From Candidatus Bathyarchaeota archaeon (lineage in GTDB: Archaea; Thermoproteota; Bathyarchaeia; Bathyarchaeales; DTEX01): 17,625 bases of DNA. Positions 7,292 to 14,383 of the stretch are shown in pieces; position 1 is the stretch's first letter, and each line of letters opens with the position of its first letter. Location of the stretch: the NCBI GenBank assembly GCA_003601695.1, contig PIYH01000031.1:1-17625 (forward strand), read 5' to 3'. Made by a program: the position numbers and the translations under genes. Below the pieces are notes generated by a model. It did no database searches. It was not told where the DNA came from and was given only the letters and a program-made list of their open reading frames with translations.

Positions 7292-8503
7292 TTAAGCTCT
7301 CTTTTTTGCACTCACAATAGAGATTACATCTCTATCTTTTAGTACGTAGTCTTCACCTCGGCGCACTTTGCTTCTACAGTCAATAGCACATATGAAGCTC
7401 TCTCCGAGCTCTGTGTGGATCATGTATGCCAGCTCCTTAGCCGTAGTTCCCTCTGGCACAAGCCTCGCATCCGGAAGAATTCTTCCCTCATGGTCTGAGA
7501 GCTTCTCCGGATCCTCCACAGTGTACACAACTATCATCTTGAGAAGCTTGAAAAACGCGGCGTTTATGGCTTCCTGTACACCTGTGGATCCATACGGCTT
7601 CAAGACTCTCTCACGGATCATCTTTAAGGCTCGCTTCTGCCTCTCGGTTATCTTTTCGGGCTTTAAAATGGAGAAGTCACTGTCTCCAGGTATGTAACGT
7701 ATTAAACCCTTCTCGGCGGCTCTCCTTAACGCGAGCTCAGCTTCGGCGCTACAGGGAACAACCATGTATCCCGAGCTCTTCAATCTTTCTAAGTTATCCT
7801 CAGATGCTGGAACGTCGATCTTATTCGCGGCTATCAGCATAGGCTTCGAGATCCTACGCAAGGCATCTATGAATCCGTAGAAGTCATCATCGCTCCATCT
7901 TGAAGGCTCACCTGCATTTAGATCCTCCATCCTTAAGGCTTCGATTATCTCCTTTCTCTTTATAGAGAGCCCACTCAGCCTATTCTCTAAAAGCGAAGGT
8001 AGATCTGATCTGCGGGACTCCACCGTCCTAATGAGCCTCTGCCAATCCCTTCTCACGATCTGAGCCATCCACATAGTTAACTCTCTTTCTAGGAACTTAA
8101 CATCCTCTAATGGATCATGCATTCCAGGCTTGAGAATTCCACCTTCAAGATCCGTTGATCCGGAAGCGTCAACGATATGAATGAGAGAGCTGGCTTTCCT
8201 TATCTCGTCCAGAAACTGGTTTCCAAGTCCCCTGCCTTTCCAAGCGTCTGGAACGAGGCCCGCTGTATCCACAAGCTCGACTGGGATGAATCTCACTCCA
8301 TCAATGCATATGGAGTTCACCGGATTATCTTTGACATTGAATTCTTTGCATACGCATTTCGTTCTCAGATAAGCAATCCCAACATTAGGCTTTATCGTCG
8401 TGAATGGATAGCTCGCTATCTCAACGGATACGAGAGTCGCAGCGCTAAAGAATGTTGATTTCCCAACATTAGGCTTTCCAACTATCCCTACAGAGAATGG
8501 TAT
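7292..8503 (-). CDS. ychF: YchF/OBG-family GTPase with C-terminal TGS domain, non-standard start
   Basis: The coding frame is 403 codons. It carries the P loop GKPNVGKS (9-16), switch segment SYPFTTIKPNVG, DTAG (79-82), NKID (227-230) and a C-terminal TGS domain. That is the layout of archaeal COG0012 proteins, ribosome-associated GTPases or ATPases. The first ordinary start codon (GTG, 8320) would delete the whole P loop. Upstream the frame is open to a TGA at 8510-8512 and contains no ATG, GTG or TTG. An ATA at 8501-8503 begins the expected IPFSVGIVGKPN sequence and sits six bases after GGGTGA, a good Shine-Dalgarno, with a TATA-like element near 8541. I therefore place the start at ATA, which may be a genuine rare start or an ATG changed by mutation or sequencing error. 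Confidence 0.87.
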   Translation of the reverse strand: MPFSVGIVGKPNVGKSTFFSAATLVSVEIASYPFTTIKPNVGIAYLRTKCVCKEFNVKDNPVNSICIDGVRFIPVELVDTAGLVPDAWKGRGLGNQFLDEIRKASSLIHIVDASGSTDLEGGILKPGMHDPLEDVKFLERELTMWMAQIVRRDWQRLIRTVESRRSDLPSLLENRLSGLSIKRKEIIEALRMEDLNAGEPSRWSDDDFYGFIDALRRISKPMLIAANKIDVPASEDNLERLKSSGYMVVPCSAEAELALRRAAEKGLIRYIPGDSDFSILKPEKITERQKRALKMIRERVLKPYGSTGVQEAINAAFFKLLKMIVVYTVEDPEKLSDHEGRILPDARLVPEGTTAKELAYMIHTELGESFICAIDCRSKVRRGEDYVLKDRDVISIVSAKKRA

Positions 8504-8578
8504 CGCCCGTCACCCTTTAGTATCTATAGGTATATTCATTAAATACACTATTTAGCTTTACATGAACTTAATAAATGA

Positions 8579-8601
8579 AATCTCCCAATTTGGAGATTGG
8601 G
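8579..8601 (-). other. Overlapping inverted repeats after the FAD dehydrogenase gene
   Basis: AATCTCC/GGAGATT (8579-8585, 8592-8598) and CCCAAT/ATTGGG (8584-8589, 8596-8601) are both perfect and mutually exclusive hairpins. They lie 5 bp past the stop codon of the minus-strand dehydrogenase gene, where a terminator or 3' UTR structure would be expected. No long T run follows. Confidence 0.4.
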
Positions 8602-8605
8602 ACAC

Positions 8606-9997
8606 TTATTTATTGATTATGCTTTTAGGTTCTCTACGCATTATCTCCCTCGCCACTATGATGCCACTTACACTCGCTTGGATTAACCCGCGGGTTATGC
8701 CAGCTCCGTCACCTATGGTGAAGAGATTTCTAATCTTTGTCTCGAGGTTCTCATTCAGCTCGAGCCTTGAAGAGTAAAATTTAACCTCAACGCCATATAG
8801 GAGAGTATGCTTACTGTATATTCCGGGGGTAACTTTATCTAAGGCTTTAAGCATCTCACGGATATCTGTCAAGTAGCGGTAGGGGAGAACGAAGCTCAAG
8901 TCTCCCGGCGTGGCTGTCTTCAAGGTTGGATTCACAACGCTCCTCTTAATCCTATCTTCCGTAGACCTCCTACCCAAAATAAGGTCGCCGAGCCTTTGAA
9001 TTATAACTGTTCCGCTTAGGAGATTAGCAAGTCTTGCAATATATTTTCCATATGCTATAGGCTCTCTGAATGGATACGTGAACGATGTACTGACGAGAAC
9101 AGCAAAATTGGTGTTCTCGGTCTTCCTATTGGCGTAGCTTTGCCCATTAACGCTTATCACCCCATTATAGGATTCGGTTATCACTTCGCCGTAAGGAGCT
9201 ACACAGAAGGTTCTAACCCTATCATCGAATGCTTGGGAATAGTATATTAGCTTTGGTTCATATAGTACACTTGTTAGGCTTTCCATCACGGATGCCAGAG
9301 TTTCAACTCTGACTCCAACATCAACTGGATTATTCCGAGTCTTCAGACCTAAAGCCTCCGCTTGGCTCTTCAGCCACTCCGCCCCAACCCTTCCAGGAGC
9401 AACAATAACGTATTTGCCGAGAAATTTTTCTCCATCTACTGTCTTTACGCCCTTCACCACTCCATCCTTAACTATGAGACTCTTAACTTCAGTGTTTGTT
9501 CTGATCTCAACATGCTTATCAAGATCTTGCCTTATCTTCTTTAATGCCTTTCTACAGTTATCTGTGCCTAGATGGCGGATCTTCTGTCTTATGAGTTTTA
9601 AGCCAGCTAGGGAGGCTTGCTTCTCTATTCTCTCAACCTCGTCGATGTCGTATCCGTAGACAACAGACGAGTCTGCGTATCGACTGTATATCTTATCCAC
9701 ATATTCCAAGAGGCTCAAGAGGCTCTCCTTACCTACGTATTCATCAAGCCATCCGCCAACGGAGGGTGAGAGGGTTAGTTTCCCATCGCTGAAAGCTCCA
9801 GCTCCACCCCAACCAGAGAGGAGATGACATGGATTACAGTTGATGCAGCCGAGGCCTCTACTTGCGGGGCATCTGCGCTTATCAATATCTGAGCCTTTCT
9901 CCAGCATAATTATGTCTAAATCGCTCTTATCTGATAGTTCTAGGGCTGAGAATATTCCAGCAGGACCAGCTCCAACGATTACAACATCATATTTCAA
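8606..9997 (-). CDS. FAD-dependent dehydrogenase, COG2509 type
   Basis: The N-terminal Rossmann motif VVIVGAGPAG is followed by LEKG (acidic end of the second strand), a cysteine cluster C-x7-C-x2-C-x2-C and the family's SGWGGAGAFSDGKL. The C terminus has the second FAD motif LFTIGDGAGITRGLIQASVSG. This matches COG2509 'uncharacterised FAD-dependent dehydrogenases', in which substrate and partner are not known. The cysteine cluster could hold a metal or be redox active, which is inference. The open frame extends to a TTG at 10030, but the TATA-like AAATATAAG at 10036-10044 predicts transcription starting near 10014. That favours the TTG at 9995-9997 (463 residues, beginning directly before KYDVVIVG). 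The gene is separately promoted from the aminotransferase upstream. Confidence 0.85.
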   Translation of the reverse strand: MKYDVVIVGAGPAGIFSALELSDKSDLDIIMLEKGSDIDKRRCPASRGLGCINCNPCHLLSGWGGAGAFSDGKLTLSPSVGGWLDEYVGKESLLSLLEYVDKIYSRYADSSVVYGYDIDEVERIEKQASLAGLKLIRQKIRHLGTDNCRKALKKIRQDLDKHVEIRTNTEVKSLIVKDGVVKGVKTVDGEKFLGKYVIVAPGRVGAEWLKSQAEALGLKTRNNPVDVGVRVETLASVMESLTSVLYEPKLIYYSQAFDDRVRTFCVAPYGEVITESYNGVISVNGQSYANRKTENTNFAVLVSTSFTYPFREPIAYGKYIARLANLLSGTVIIQRLGDLILGRRSTEDRIKRSVVNPTLKTATPGDLSFVLPYRYLTDIREMLKALDKVTPGIYSKHTLLYGVEVKFYSSRLELNENLETKIRNLFTIGDGAGITRGLIQASVSGIIVAREIMRREPKSIINK

Positions 9998-10035
9998 AAG
10001 CGTCCCTTCCCGAGAGAATACGGATTTCAAAACTA

Positions 10036-10044
10036 CTTATATTT
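10036..10044 (-). promoter_or_regulatory. Likely TATA box of the FAD dehydrogenase gene
   Basis: Read on the minus strand, AAATATAAG lies about 40 bp before the TTG at 9997. Archaeal transcription starting about 26 bp downstream would begin after the upstream alternative start at 10030, so this element helps decide the start codon. Confidence 0.5.
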
Positions 10045-10076
10045 CTTTTCTCTGAACGCTTCATTTCCTTTCACGA

Positions 10077-11249
10077 TTAAAGAATCTTCTCCATCCTCTC
10101 GCATGCTTCTTTGATCATCTCCAGAGGCTGAGTTGCGGAGAAGCGCACGTATCCCTCACCGTATTCTCCGAATCCTATCCCTGGAGTTGCGATGACACCT
10201 ACTTCTAGGAGTCTCTGGACAAACTTTATGGAGTTTCCTCCGCATTTTGCCCATACATAGAAGGTTGCCAGCGGCTCCCTGCATTCTAATCCAATATGCC
10301 TAAGCCTATTCGTTAGCTCCTTAATCCTTTCGCTGTATGTTGCCACCGTCTTCTTCACTGGAGGGGGAGGCTCTCCATTAATATAGCTTCTTAGAGCCCG
10401 CGCCGCAACCTTTTGTATATATTTAGGTGGACCTGAATCAACCTGTACTTTAATCTTCAGAAGTCCATCTATGATCTCTTTATTTCCAACGGCGAATCCT
10501 ATTCTATCCCCCGTCATACTAAAAGTCTTTGAGCATGAATGAAACTCAACCGCTACTTCTTTTCCTCCATCAACCTCAAGTATGCTTGGAGCCTTATAGC
10601 CATTAAAGGTTATCTCGGAGTAAGCATTATCATAGCAGATTATGATGTTATTCTCTAAGGCGAAGTCTACTATTTGTTTTAGGCTCCTCCTATCCATAAC
10701 GCTTCCAGTAGGGTTATTCGGATAATTAAGGAAAATCATCTTTACATTCTTCAAATCCATCTCTATTAAAGATTTAATATCCGGCTTGAAATCGTTCTCT
10801 TCAAGCAGAGGCATAGTCACTGGGATTCCCTCGCTAAGAATAACTGCTCCGTTGACATAGACTGGATAGGCTGGGTTTGGAACAAGAACCTTATCTCTTG
10901 GATTTACGAAGGCCCGAGCTATATTAGCTAAGCCCTCCTTTGAGCCGATTAATGCGATGACTTCTCTCCGCGGATCAAGATCAACTCTGAATCTTCCCTT
11001 GTACCATTCGGCAACTGCTTCTTTAAATTCTGGCTCTCCTTGACTAAACGAGTAGTTATGATTATTTGGATTTGAGGCCTCCTCAGCCAGTGCCTCAAGA
11101 ATGAACCTCGGCGGAGGAATGTCCGGATCACCTATGCTGAGAGAGATTAAATCGATGCCTTGCCTTTTCTTCTCGTTTATGGTTTTTTCTAGCTCCGCAA
11201 ATATGTAGGGTGGAAGCTTCTTCACTCTTTCTGCAAGTTTTATTTGCAT
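10077..11249 (-). CDS. dapL: Class I/II PLP aminotransferase, LL-diaminopimelate aminotransferase-like
   Basis: This is a fold-type I aminotransferase of 390 residues. Seen: SIGDPDIPPP (38-47), SKEGLANIARAF (103-114), NYPNNPTG (175-182, substrate carboxylate region), D207 and Y210 (contacts to the PLP ring), and SCSKTFSMTGDRIGF (238-252) with Lys241 forming the Schiff base. The opening AERVKKLPPYIFAEL and the 'GSKEGLA' and 'EFHSCSKT' segments resemble the second DapL group of archaea, which converts tetrahydrodipicolinate and glutamate to LL-diaminopimelate for lysine synthesis. A related aromatic or alanine aminotransferase activity cannot be excluded, because no other lysine gene is nearby. 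The start ATG is preceded by GGAGATGTGATG, and a TATA-like ATATAT lies near 11284-11296. It is divergent from the phosphoesterase gene. Confidence 0.82.
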   Translation of the reverse strand: MQIKLAERVKKLPPYIFAELEKTINEKKRQGIDLISLSIGDPDIPPPRFILEALAEEASNPNNHNYSFSQGEPEFKEAVAEWYKGRFRVDLDPRREVIALIGSKEGLANIARAFVNPRDKVLVPNPAYPVYVNGAVILSEGIPVTMPLLEENDFKPDIKSLIEMDLKNVKMIFLNYPNNPTGSVMDRRSLKQIVDFALENNIIICYDNAYSEITFNGYKAPSILEVDGGKEVAVEFHSCSKTFSMTGDRIGFAVGNKEIIDGLLKIKVQVDSGPPKYIQKVAARALRSYINGEPPPPVKKTVATYSERIKELTNRLRHIGLECREPLATFYVWAKCGGNSIKFVQRLLEVGVIATPGIGFGEYGEGYVRFSATQPLEMIKEACERMEKIL

Positions 11250-11388
11250 CTATTCATCACATCTCCTTCCATATCTTAGTCCATATATGATTTGAGCCTT
11301 ACGATGCCTATTCCTTTCCAAGATACGGCGGATATGAAAGATTTATGGATGAGAATGACATAGTCTAAAAAGTGATGGAGGCTGGAAG

Positions 11389-11772
11389 ATGAGCAAGGAA
11401 GAGAAGCAAGAGAGAATATATGTGATTCAGAGGCATCAAGCCACGCATCTACATTGGGATCTACGTTTAGAGATGGATGGTGTGCTAAAGAGCTGGGCTG
11501 TTCCTAAGGAGCCTCCGGAAGAAAGGGGAGTTAGGAGACTCGCAATTATGGTGGAGGATCATCCGATTGAATATGCGAATTTTGAAGGGGTGATTCCAGA
11601 AGGACAGTATGGAGCAGGCATAGTCGAGATATGGGATAAGGGAACGTATAGGCTGATCGATCGGAAGCCGAATAAGATCGTTTTCGAGATAAATGGAAAG
11701 AGACTTAAGGGAAAATATTGTTTGCTGAGGTTTAAAGGGGAGAAAAACTGGTTATTCTTTAAGGCGAAGTAG
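11389..11772 (+). CDS. Stand-alone LigD-type DNA 3'-phosphoesterase
   Basis: The protein is 127 residues and consists only of the phosphoesterase domain that bacterial LigD fuses to its ligase and polymerase. It has RHQATHLHWDLRLE (15-28) with His16, His20, His22, Asp24 and Arg26, then HP (58-59) and the strongly conserved EGVIPEGQYGAG (66-77). Family enzymes heal 3' DNA ends by removing a terminal ribonucleoside and 3'-phosphate, using Mn2+. Free-standing archaeal versions are known. No Ku, ligase or primase gene is visible here, so it is not part of a classical NHEJ operon in this window. GATGGAGG 6-13 bases before the ATG is a good ribosome binding site. Two small genes follow with overlapping ends. 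Confidence 0.9.
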   Translation: MSKEEKQERIYVIQRHQATHLHWDLRLEMDGVLKSWAVPKEPPEERGVRRLAIMVEDHPIEYANFEGVIPEGQYGAGIVEIWDKGTYRLIDRKPNKIVFEINGKRLKGKYCLLRFKGEKNWLFFKAK

Positions 11773-12044
11773 TGAAAGCTATGAAGAAGAGAAGAGGCAC
11801 GCTCCTCGACGCGATCTCGGACATCTTTGTCGGAAAGACACCCATATTTAAGCCTCCTCTTGGAGTTGAGAAGATAGAGAAGATCGACTCGGACATTGTG
11901 AGAATTCAGTTCGTAGACGACATAGACTGTGATCTCCTATGTAAGGAAGCGATAAAGGAAGGATACACAGTCAAGAGAGGATGGTTTACTCCTCGGATAA
12001 TATGGGATGGAACGATAATAGGGTGGGAGGCGAATCTGACATGA
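11772..12044 (+). CDS. Small protein of unknown function in the phosphoesterase operon
   Basis: This is a 90-residue protein I do not recognise. It has a basic N terminus (MKAMKKRRG), a Pro/Gly hinge, and then a mixed alpha/beta-looking stretch: an IQFVDDIDCDLLCKEA helix region followed by short strands with four tryptophans or aromatic residues (GWFTPRIIWDGTIIGWEA). No metal or catalytic motif is obvious. The GTG start overlaps the preceding TAG by one base. ATG at 11781, five bases after GTGA, is an equally plausible start (87 residues). Its last bases overlap the next gene in ATGA. The coupling to both neighbours suggests it works with the DNA 3'-end phosphoesterase or is simply co-expressed. 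Confidence 0.65.
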   Translation: MKAMKKRRGTLLDAISDIFVGKTPIFKPPLGVEKIEKIDSDIVRIQFVDDIDCDLLCKEAIKEGYTVKRGWFTPRIIWDGTIIGWEANLT

Positions 12045-12265
12045 CTGGACAACGCAGCGTCTTTATATATTTAATTCCTCCGAATGAGAAGGAGATGAGT
12101 ACTTATCGAAGAATTGTTGCGATACAGCATGAAGTTTTGGATCAACGGACAAATAGAATAAATTCTGAAAAGTTTTTATGGTACAATCTCCGCGTCATAA
12201 AGCTACTTGAGAATTATAGAAAGACTAAGTATGAGAGGCTTCAAGAAAGACTTGAGTATCGCTAG
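12041..12265 (+). CDS. Small helical basic protein of unknown function
   Basis: The protein is 74 residues from the ATG that overlaps the previous stop as ATGA, a classic sign of coupled translation. The open frame continues further upstream, but that part lies inside the previous gene. After a short hydrophobic strand (VFIYLIPP) the rest is charged and probably helical, ending RKTKYERLQERLEYR. There are no cysteines, membrane segments or recognised motifs. It is the third gene of the phosphoesterase operon and ends 12 bp before the palindromic operators of the next gene. It could be a small nucleic-acid-binding partner, but that is a guess from charge only. Confidence 0.6.
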   Translation: MTGQRSVFIYLIPPNEKEMSTYRRIVAIQHEVLDQRTNRINSEKFLWYNLRVIKLLENYRKTKYERLQERLEYR

Positions 12266-12276
12266 TTTCTCCATTT

Positions 12277-12292
12277 ATTACCAAATGGTAAT
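12277..12292. promoter_or_regulatory. Palindromic operator O1, upstream of the wHTH gene TATA box
   Basis: ATTACCA-AA-TGGTAAT has perfect 7-bp arms. A second copy starts exactly 24 bp further on. An A/T core ATTTAAAT (12293-12300) between them is the likely TATA box. Confidence 0.8.
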
Positions 12293-12300
12293 ATTTAAAT
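12293..12300 (+). promoter_or_regulatory. TATA box of the wHTH-Hsp20 unit
   Basis: ATTTAAAT lies about 26 bp upstream of the ATG at 12323, so transcription should begin at or next to the start codon, giving a nearly leaderless mRNA. It sits exactly between the two operators. Confidence 0.6.
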
Positions 12301-12316
12301 ATTACCACTTGGTAAT
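12301..12316. promoter_or_regulatory. Palindromic operator O2, between TATA box and start codon
   Basis: ATTACCA-CT-TGGTAAT has the same perfect 7-bp arms as O1 and differs only in the two central bases. Protein bound here would block RNA polymerase recruitment, so the site predicts repression, probably by the adjacent wHTH protein. Confidence 0.8.
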
Positions 12317-12322
12317 AAAATT

Positions 12323-12739
12323 ATGGCGAGGCACTTGGGACTGAAGCTTCAACTGGTCAAAGATGAACAAGTCATCTTCGAGATCCCATTATCATATGAG
12401 AACTGGGCTTGGGGAAGATTCAGAGATGATCTGAGAATAATCGAAGAGGAACTTCAGAGATTCTCGGAGATTTTCGAGGTCCTTTCAAATGAGACACGGA
12501 TAAGAATGATGAAGCGTTTCCTGACTGAGGGGGACACCTCCTTAAGATTTGCCGATCTGATGCAGGATCTAAACTTAAACCCAAAGATCGTCTGGGAGAA
12601 TCTGGGAAAACTGAGCCGTTGCGGCTTCCTAGAGAAAACCGGAAGAGGGAGATACAGATGCTCCGAGTATGGGCAGAGGGCATTCATGCTCATGGGCCTC
12701 GCCATAAAGCTCCTGATGGAAATGATGGATGAAGAATGA
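12323..12739 (+). CDS. Winged-helix (ArsR-like) transcriptional regulator, probable autorepressor
   Basis: The protein is 138 residues. A strand-rich N-terminal part (1-40) precedes a helix (EEELQRFSEIFEVLSN) and a winged-helix domain: LSNETRIRMMKRFL (54-67), LRFADLMQDLNLNPKIVWENLGKLSRCGFLEKTGRGRYRCSEYGQ. The 'LSNETRIRMM..L' opening and the 'L...GFL....GRYR.SEYG' wing are typical of ArsR/PadR-like archaeal regulators. A C-terminal helix (MLMGLAIKLLMEMM) could dimerise it. No cysteine pair suggestive of metal sensing is present. Two identical-armed palindromes surround its promoter, and the next gene encodes Hsp20 30 bp away. A role like that of heat-shock repressors such as Pyrococcus Phr is inferred from this arrangement, not from sequence identity. 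Confidence 0.8.
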   Translation: MARHLGLKLQLVKDEQVIFEIPLSYENWAWGRFRDDLRIIEEELQRFSEIFEVLSNETRIRMMKRFLTEGDTSLRFADLMQDLNLNPKIVWENLGKLSRCGFLEKTGRGRYRCSEYGQRAFMLMGLAIKLLMEMMDEE

Positions 12740-12769
12740 GTAAAAAATATGAATGGGAGGTGACTGGGC

Positions 12770-13357
12770 TTGTCAGATGAATTTTGGGACAGATGGTTTA
12801 GAAGGAGATTTTCGCCCTTCAGAAGCATCTTCGAAGATATCGAGGATATGTTCAGGGAAATGGAGAGATTTATGTCCAGAGAGTTCAAGGAGTTTTCAAG
12901 AGAAACACCAGAAAATCTAATCCGCGAGAAGACCCTGCCAGACGGTACAAAGATACGAGAGTGGGGACCCTTCATATATGGGTACACATTCACAATAGGT
13001 CCTGACGGTAAACCCAAGGTCAGAGAATTCGGAAACGTTAAACCAGAGATGAGATTTGGATATCCTAAAATCAGCATAAGAGAAGAGAGGGAGCCGCTAG
13101 TAGATGTGATGGAGACAGACAAAGAAGTCAAAGTCATCGCAGAGCTACCCGGCGTCGAGAAAAAGGACATAAAACTTTATGGAACAGAAAATACTTTAAC
13201 CATCTCCGTCGACACTGCTGAGCGGAAATACTACAAGAAAGTTGAGTTGCCTTCAGCAGTCGATGCTAAAAGCGCGAAGGCCTCCTATAAGAATGGAGTG
13301 CTAGAGGTTAGGCTGAAGAAGAAAAGAGAACCTGAAGGAGAACCGATACTTCTCTAA
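12770..13357 (+). CDS. hsp20: Small heat shock protein, Hsp20/alpha-crystallin family
   Basis: This is an ATP-independent chaperone that holds unfolding proteins in large oligomers. The N-terminal region (1-100) is aromatic and charged, with FWDRWFRRRF and a GPFIYGYTFTIGPDGKP segment seen in archaeal relatives. The alpha-crystallin domain spans about 106-184, with VIAELPGVEKKDI (122-134), and ends with YKNGVLEV (173-180). The C terminus EPILL can act as the short hydrophobic anchor that links dimers. Translation starts at TTG: a perfect GGAGGTGA (12756-12763) lies six bases upstream of it. Following the regulator by 30 bp without a clear promoter of its own, it is probably expressed from the operator-controlled promoter at 12293. 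Confidence 0.92.
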   Translation: MSDEFWDRWFRRRFSPFRSIFEDIEDMFREMERFMSREFKEFSRETPENLIREKTLPDGTKIREWGPFIYGYTFTIGPDGKPKVREFGNVKPEMRFGYPKISIREEREPLVDVMETDKEVKVIAELPGVEKKDIKLYGTENTLTISVDTAERKYYKKVELPSAVDAKSAKASYKNGVLEVRLKKKREPEGEPILL

Positions 13358-13365
13358 ACAACCAA

Positions 13366-13377
13366 TTTTTTTATTTA
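13366..13377 (+). terminator. T-run terminator after hsp20
   Basis: Seven consecutive T residues followed by ATTT begin 9 bp after the hsp20 stop codon, as expected for archaeal intrinsic termination. The remaining 130 bp up to the convergent NAC gene shows nothing recognisable. Confidence 0.45.
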
Positions 13378-13508
13378 ATGGCTGAAGCATAGAATAAGAA
13401 TCTAGATTATAGATGTGGCATATTTGCTATGGAAGAATCCGAAATAATATACGCTACAAAAATGATCTAATTAGATAATTTAATTTTGGTATTTATCCTA
13501 GATGAAGG

Positions 13509-13859
13509 TTAGCTCTGAGTTAAGAGGAGGATTGCTCGGGCTAGATCTCCGCCAGTCTGCTCTAGAGCCGCCCTCGCCTGGTCTAGACTCACATTTGCCT
13601 GCTGGGCGACTAGCTGCACATCTTCTTCTGGAATGCTTATTGCTTTCTCTCTCTTCTTCTCCGATACTTCTCCTCCAATCACTTGAAAAATTCTTTGTCC
13701 CTGAACCTCCAGAACAGATACTTCTGGATTTTGCACTATTATCTCTTTATCCTTGGTTTTTATGATGACCTCTTCGGCTTCGAGTGGCGTCATGCTTAAA
13801 CCCATGCGTTGCATCATTCTCCGCGCTGCTCTTGGGCTTATTCTTCTCAGAACAGTCAC
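13509..13859 (-). CDS. nac: Archaeal nascent polypeptide-associated complex protein (NAC alpha)
   Basis: The 116-residue homodimeric chaperone binds ribosomes near the exit tunnel. RISPRAARRMMQRMGLSM (6-23) is the positively charged ribosome-contact helix. The NAC barrel follows (VIIKTKDKEIIVQNPEVSVLEVQGQRIFQVIG, 31-62). A C-terminal UBA domain covers about 74-115 (IPEEDVQLVAQQANVSLDQARAALEQTGGDLARAILLL). Length and order are typical of archaea. The GTG start overlaps the stop of the upstream PUA gene as GTGA, so the two are translationally coupled, an arrangement that fits a shared role around translation. A start at the Met-Met of the ribosome-contact helix is possible but would cut that helix. 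Confidence 0.93.
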   Translation of the reverse strand: MTVLRRISPRAARRMMQRMGLSMTPLEAEEVIIKTKDKEIIVQNPEVSVLEVQGQRIFQVIGGEVSEKKREKAISIPEEDVQLVAQQANVSLDQARAALEQTGGDLARAILLLTQS

Positions 13860-14383
13860 CTCCGATTATTTTTTGTTCTTTTTCCTTTTTTAGTCTTCCC
13901 AATTTTTCCCCTACGAACCTTCACTGCCACTCCCCACGTGAACTCAAGCATCTCCGCTCCCGAAAGTATAGCTTTTCCAACAGCAATCACTTCGCCACGT
14001 GAGTTGAGCACTAAGACCTCCTCCATCGGACGGATCCCTCTGTCTACGTCAACTACATGTTTGGCGAAGACGTTTTTTCCCTTCTCGACGAAGACAGCGG
14101 CATCATCTCGAACTTTAACCCATCGGGATATAGCTTTGCCATTTTCGACAAGCCTCTCAGCTCCTTCAATTGTCAGGTTTAGAAATCCAGAAGTAGGATT
14201 CAATGTTGCTATTAACACTCCGCCATCCCATATCTGTCTGATCCTTCCTGTCTTCTTAGAGATTTTGAAGATTACATTTTCTGGAAAAAGTCTTTCACCG
14301 GCGCTTCTACCGAATTGATAATCCGCGATCTTCCTAACCATTCGAAGCAGCATCTTCTCATCAGCAGACGTGACGCAACTCAT
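13856..14383 (-). CDS. TGT-C2-like plus PUA domain RNA-binding protein
   Basis: The protein is 175 residues. The N-terminal half (about 12-78) has ADYQFGRSAGERLFPENVIFKISKKTGRIRQIWDGGVLIATLNPTSGFLNLTIEGAERL, broken here only by description; the 'YQFG...LFPE..SK.TGRIR' pattern is that of the C2 domain found in archaeosine tRNA-guanine transglycosylase and ArcS. Confidence 0.85.
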   Translation of the reverse strand: MSCVTSADEKMLLRMVRKIADYQFGRSAGERLFPENVIFKISKKTGRIRQIWDGGVLIATLNPTSGFLNLTIEGAERLVENGKAISRWVKVRDDAAVFVEKGKNVFAKHVVDVDRGIRPMEEVLVLNSRGEVIAVGKAILSGAEMLEFTWGVAVKVRRGKIGKTKKGKRTKNNRR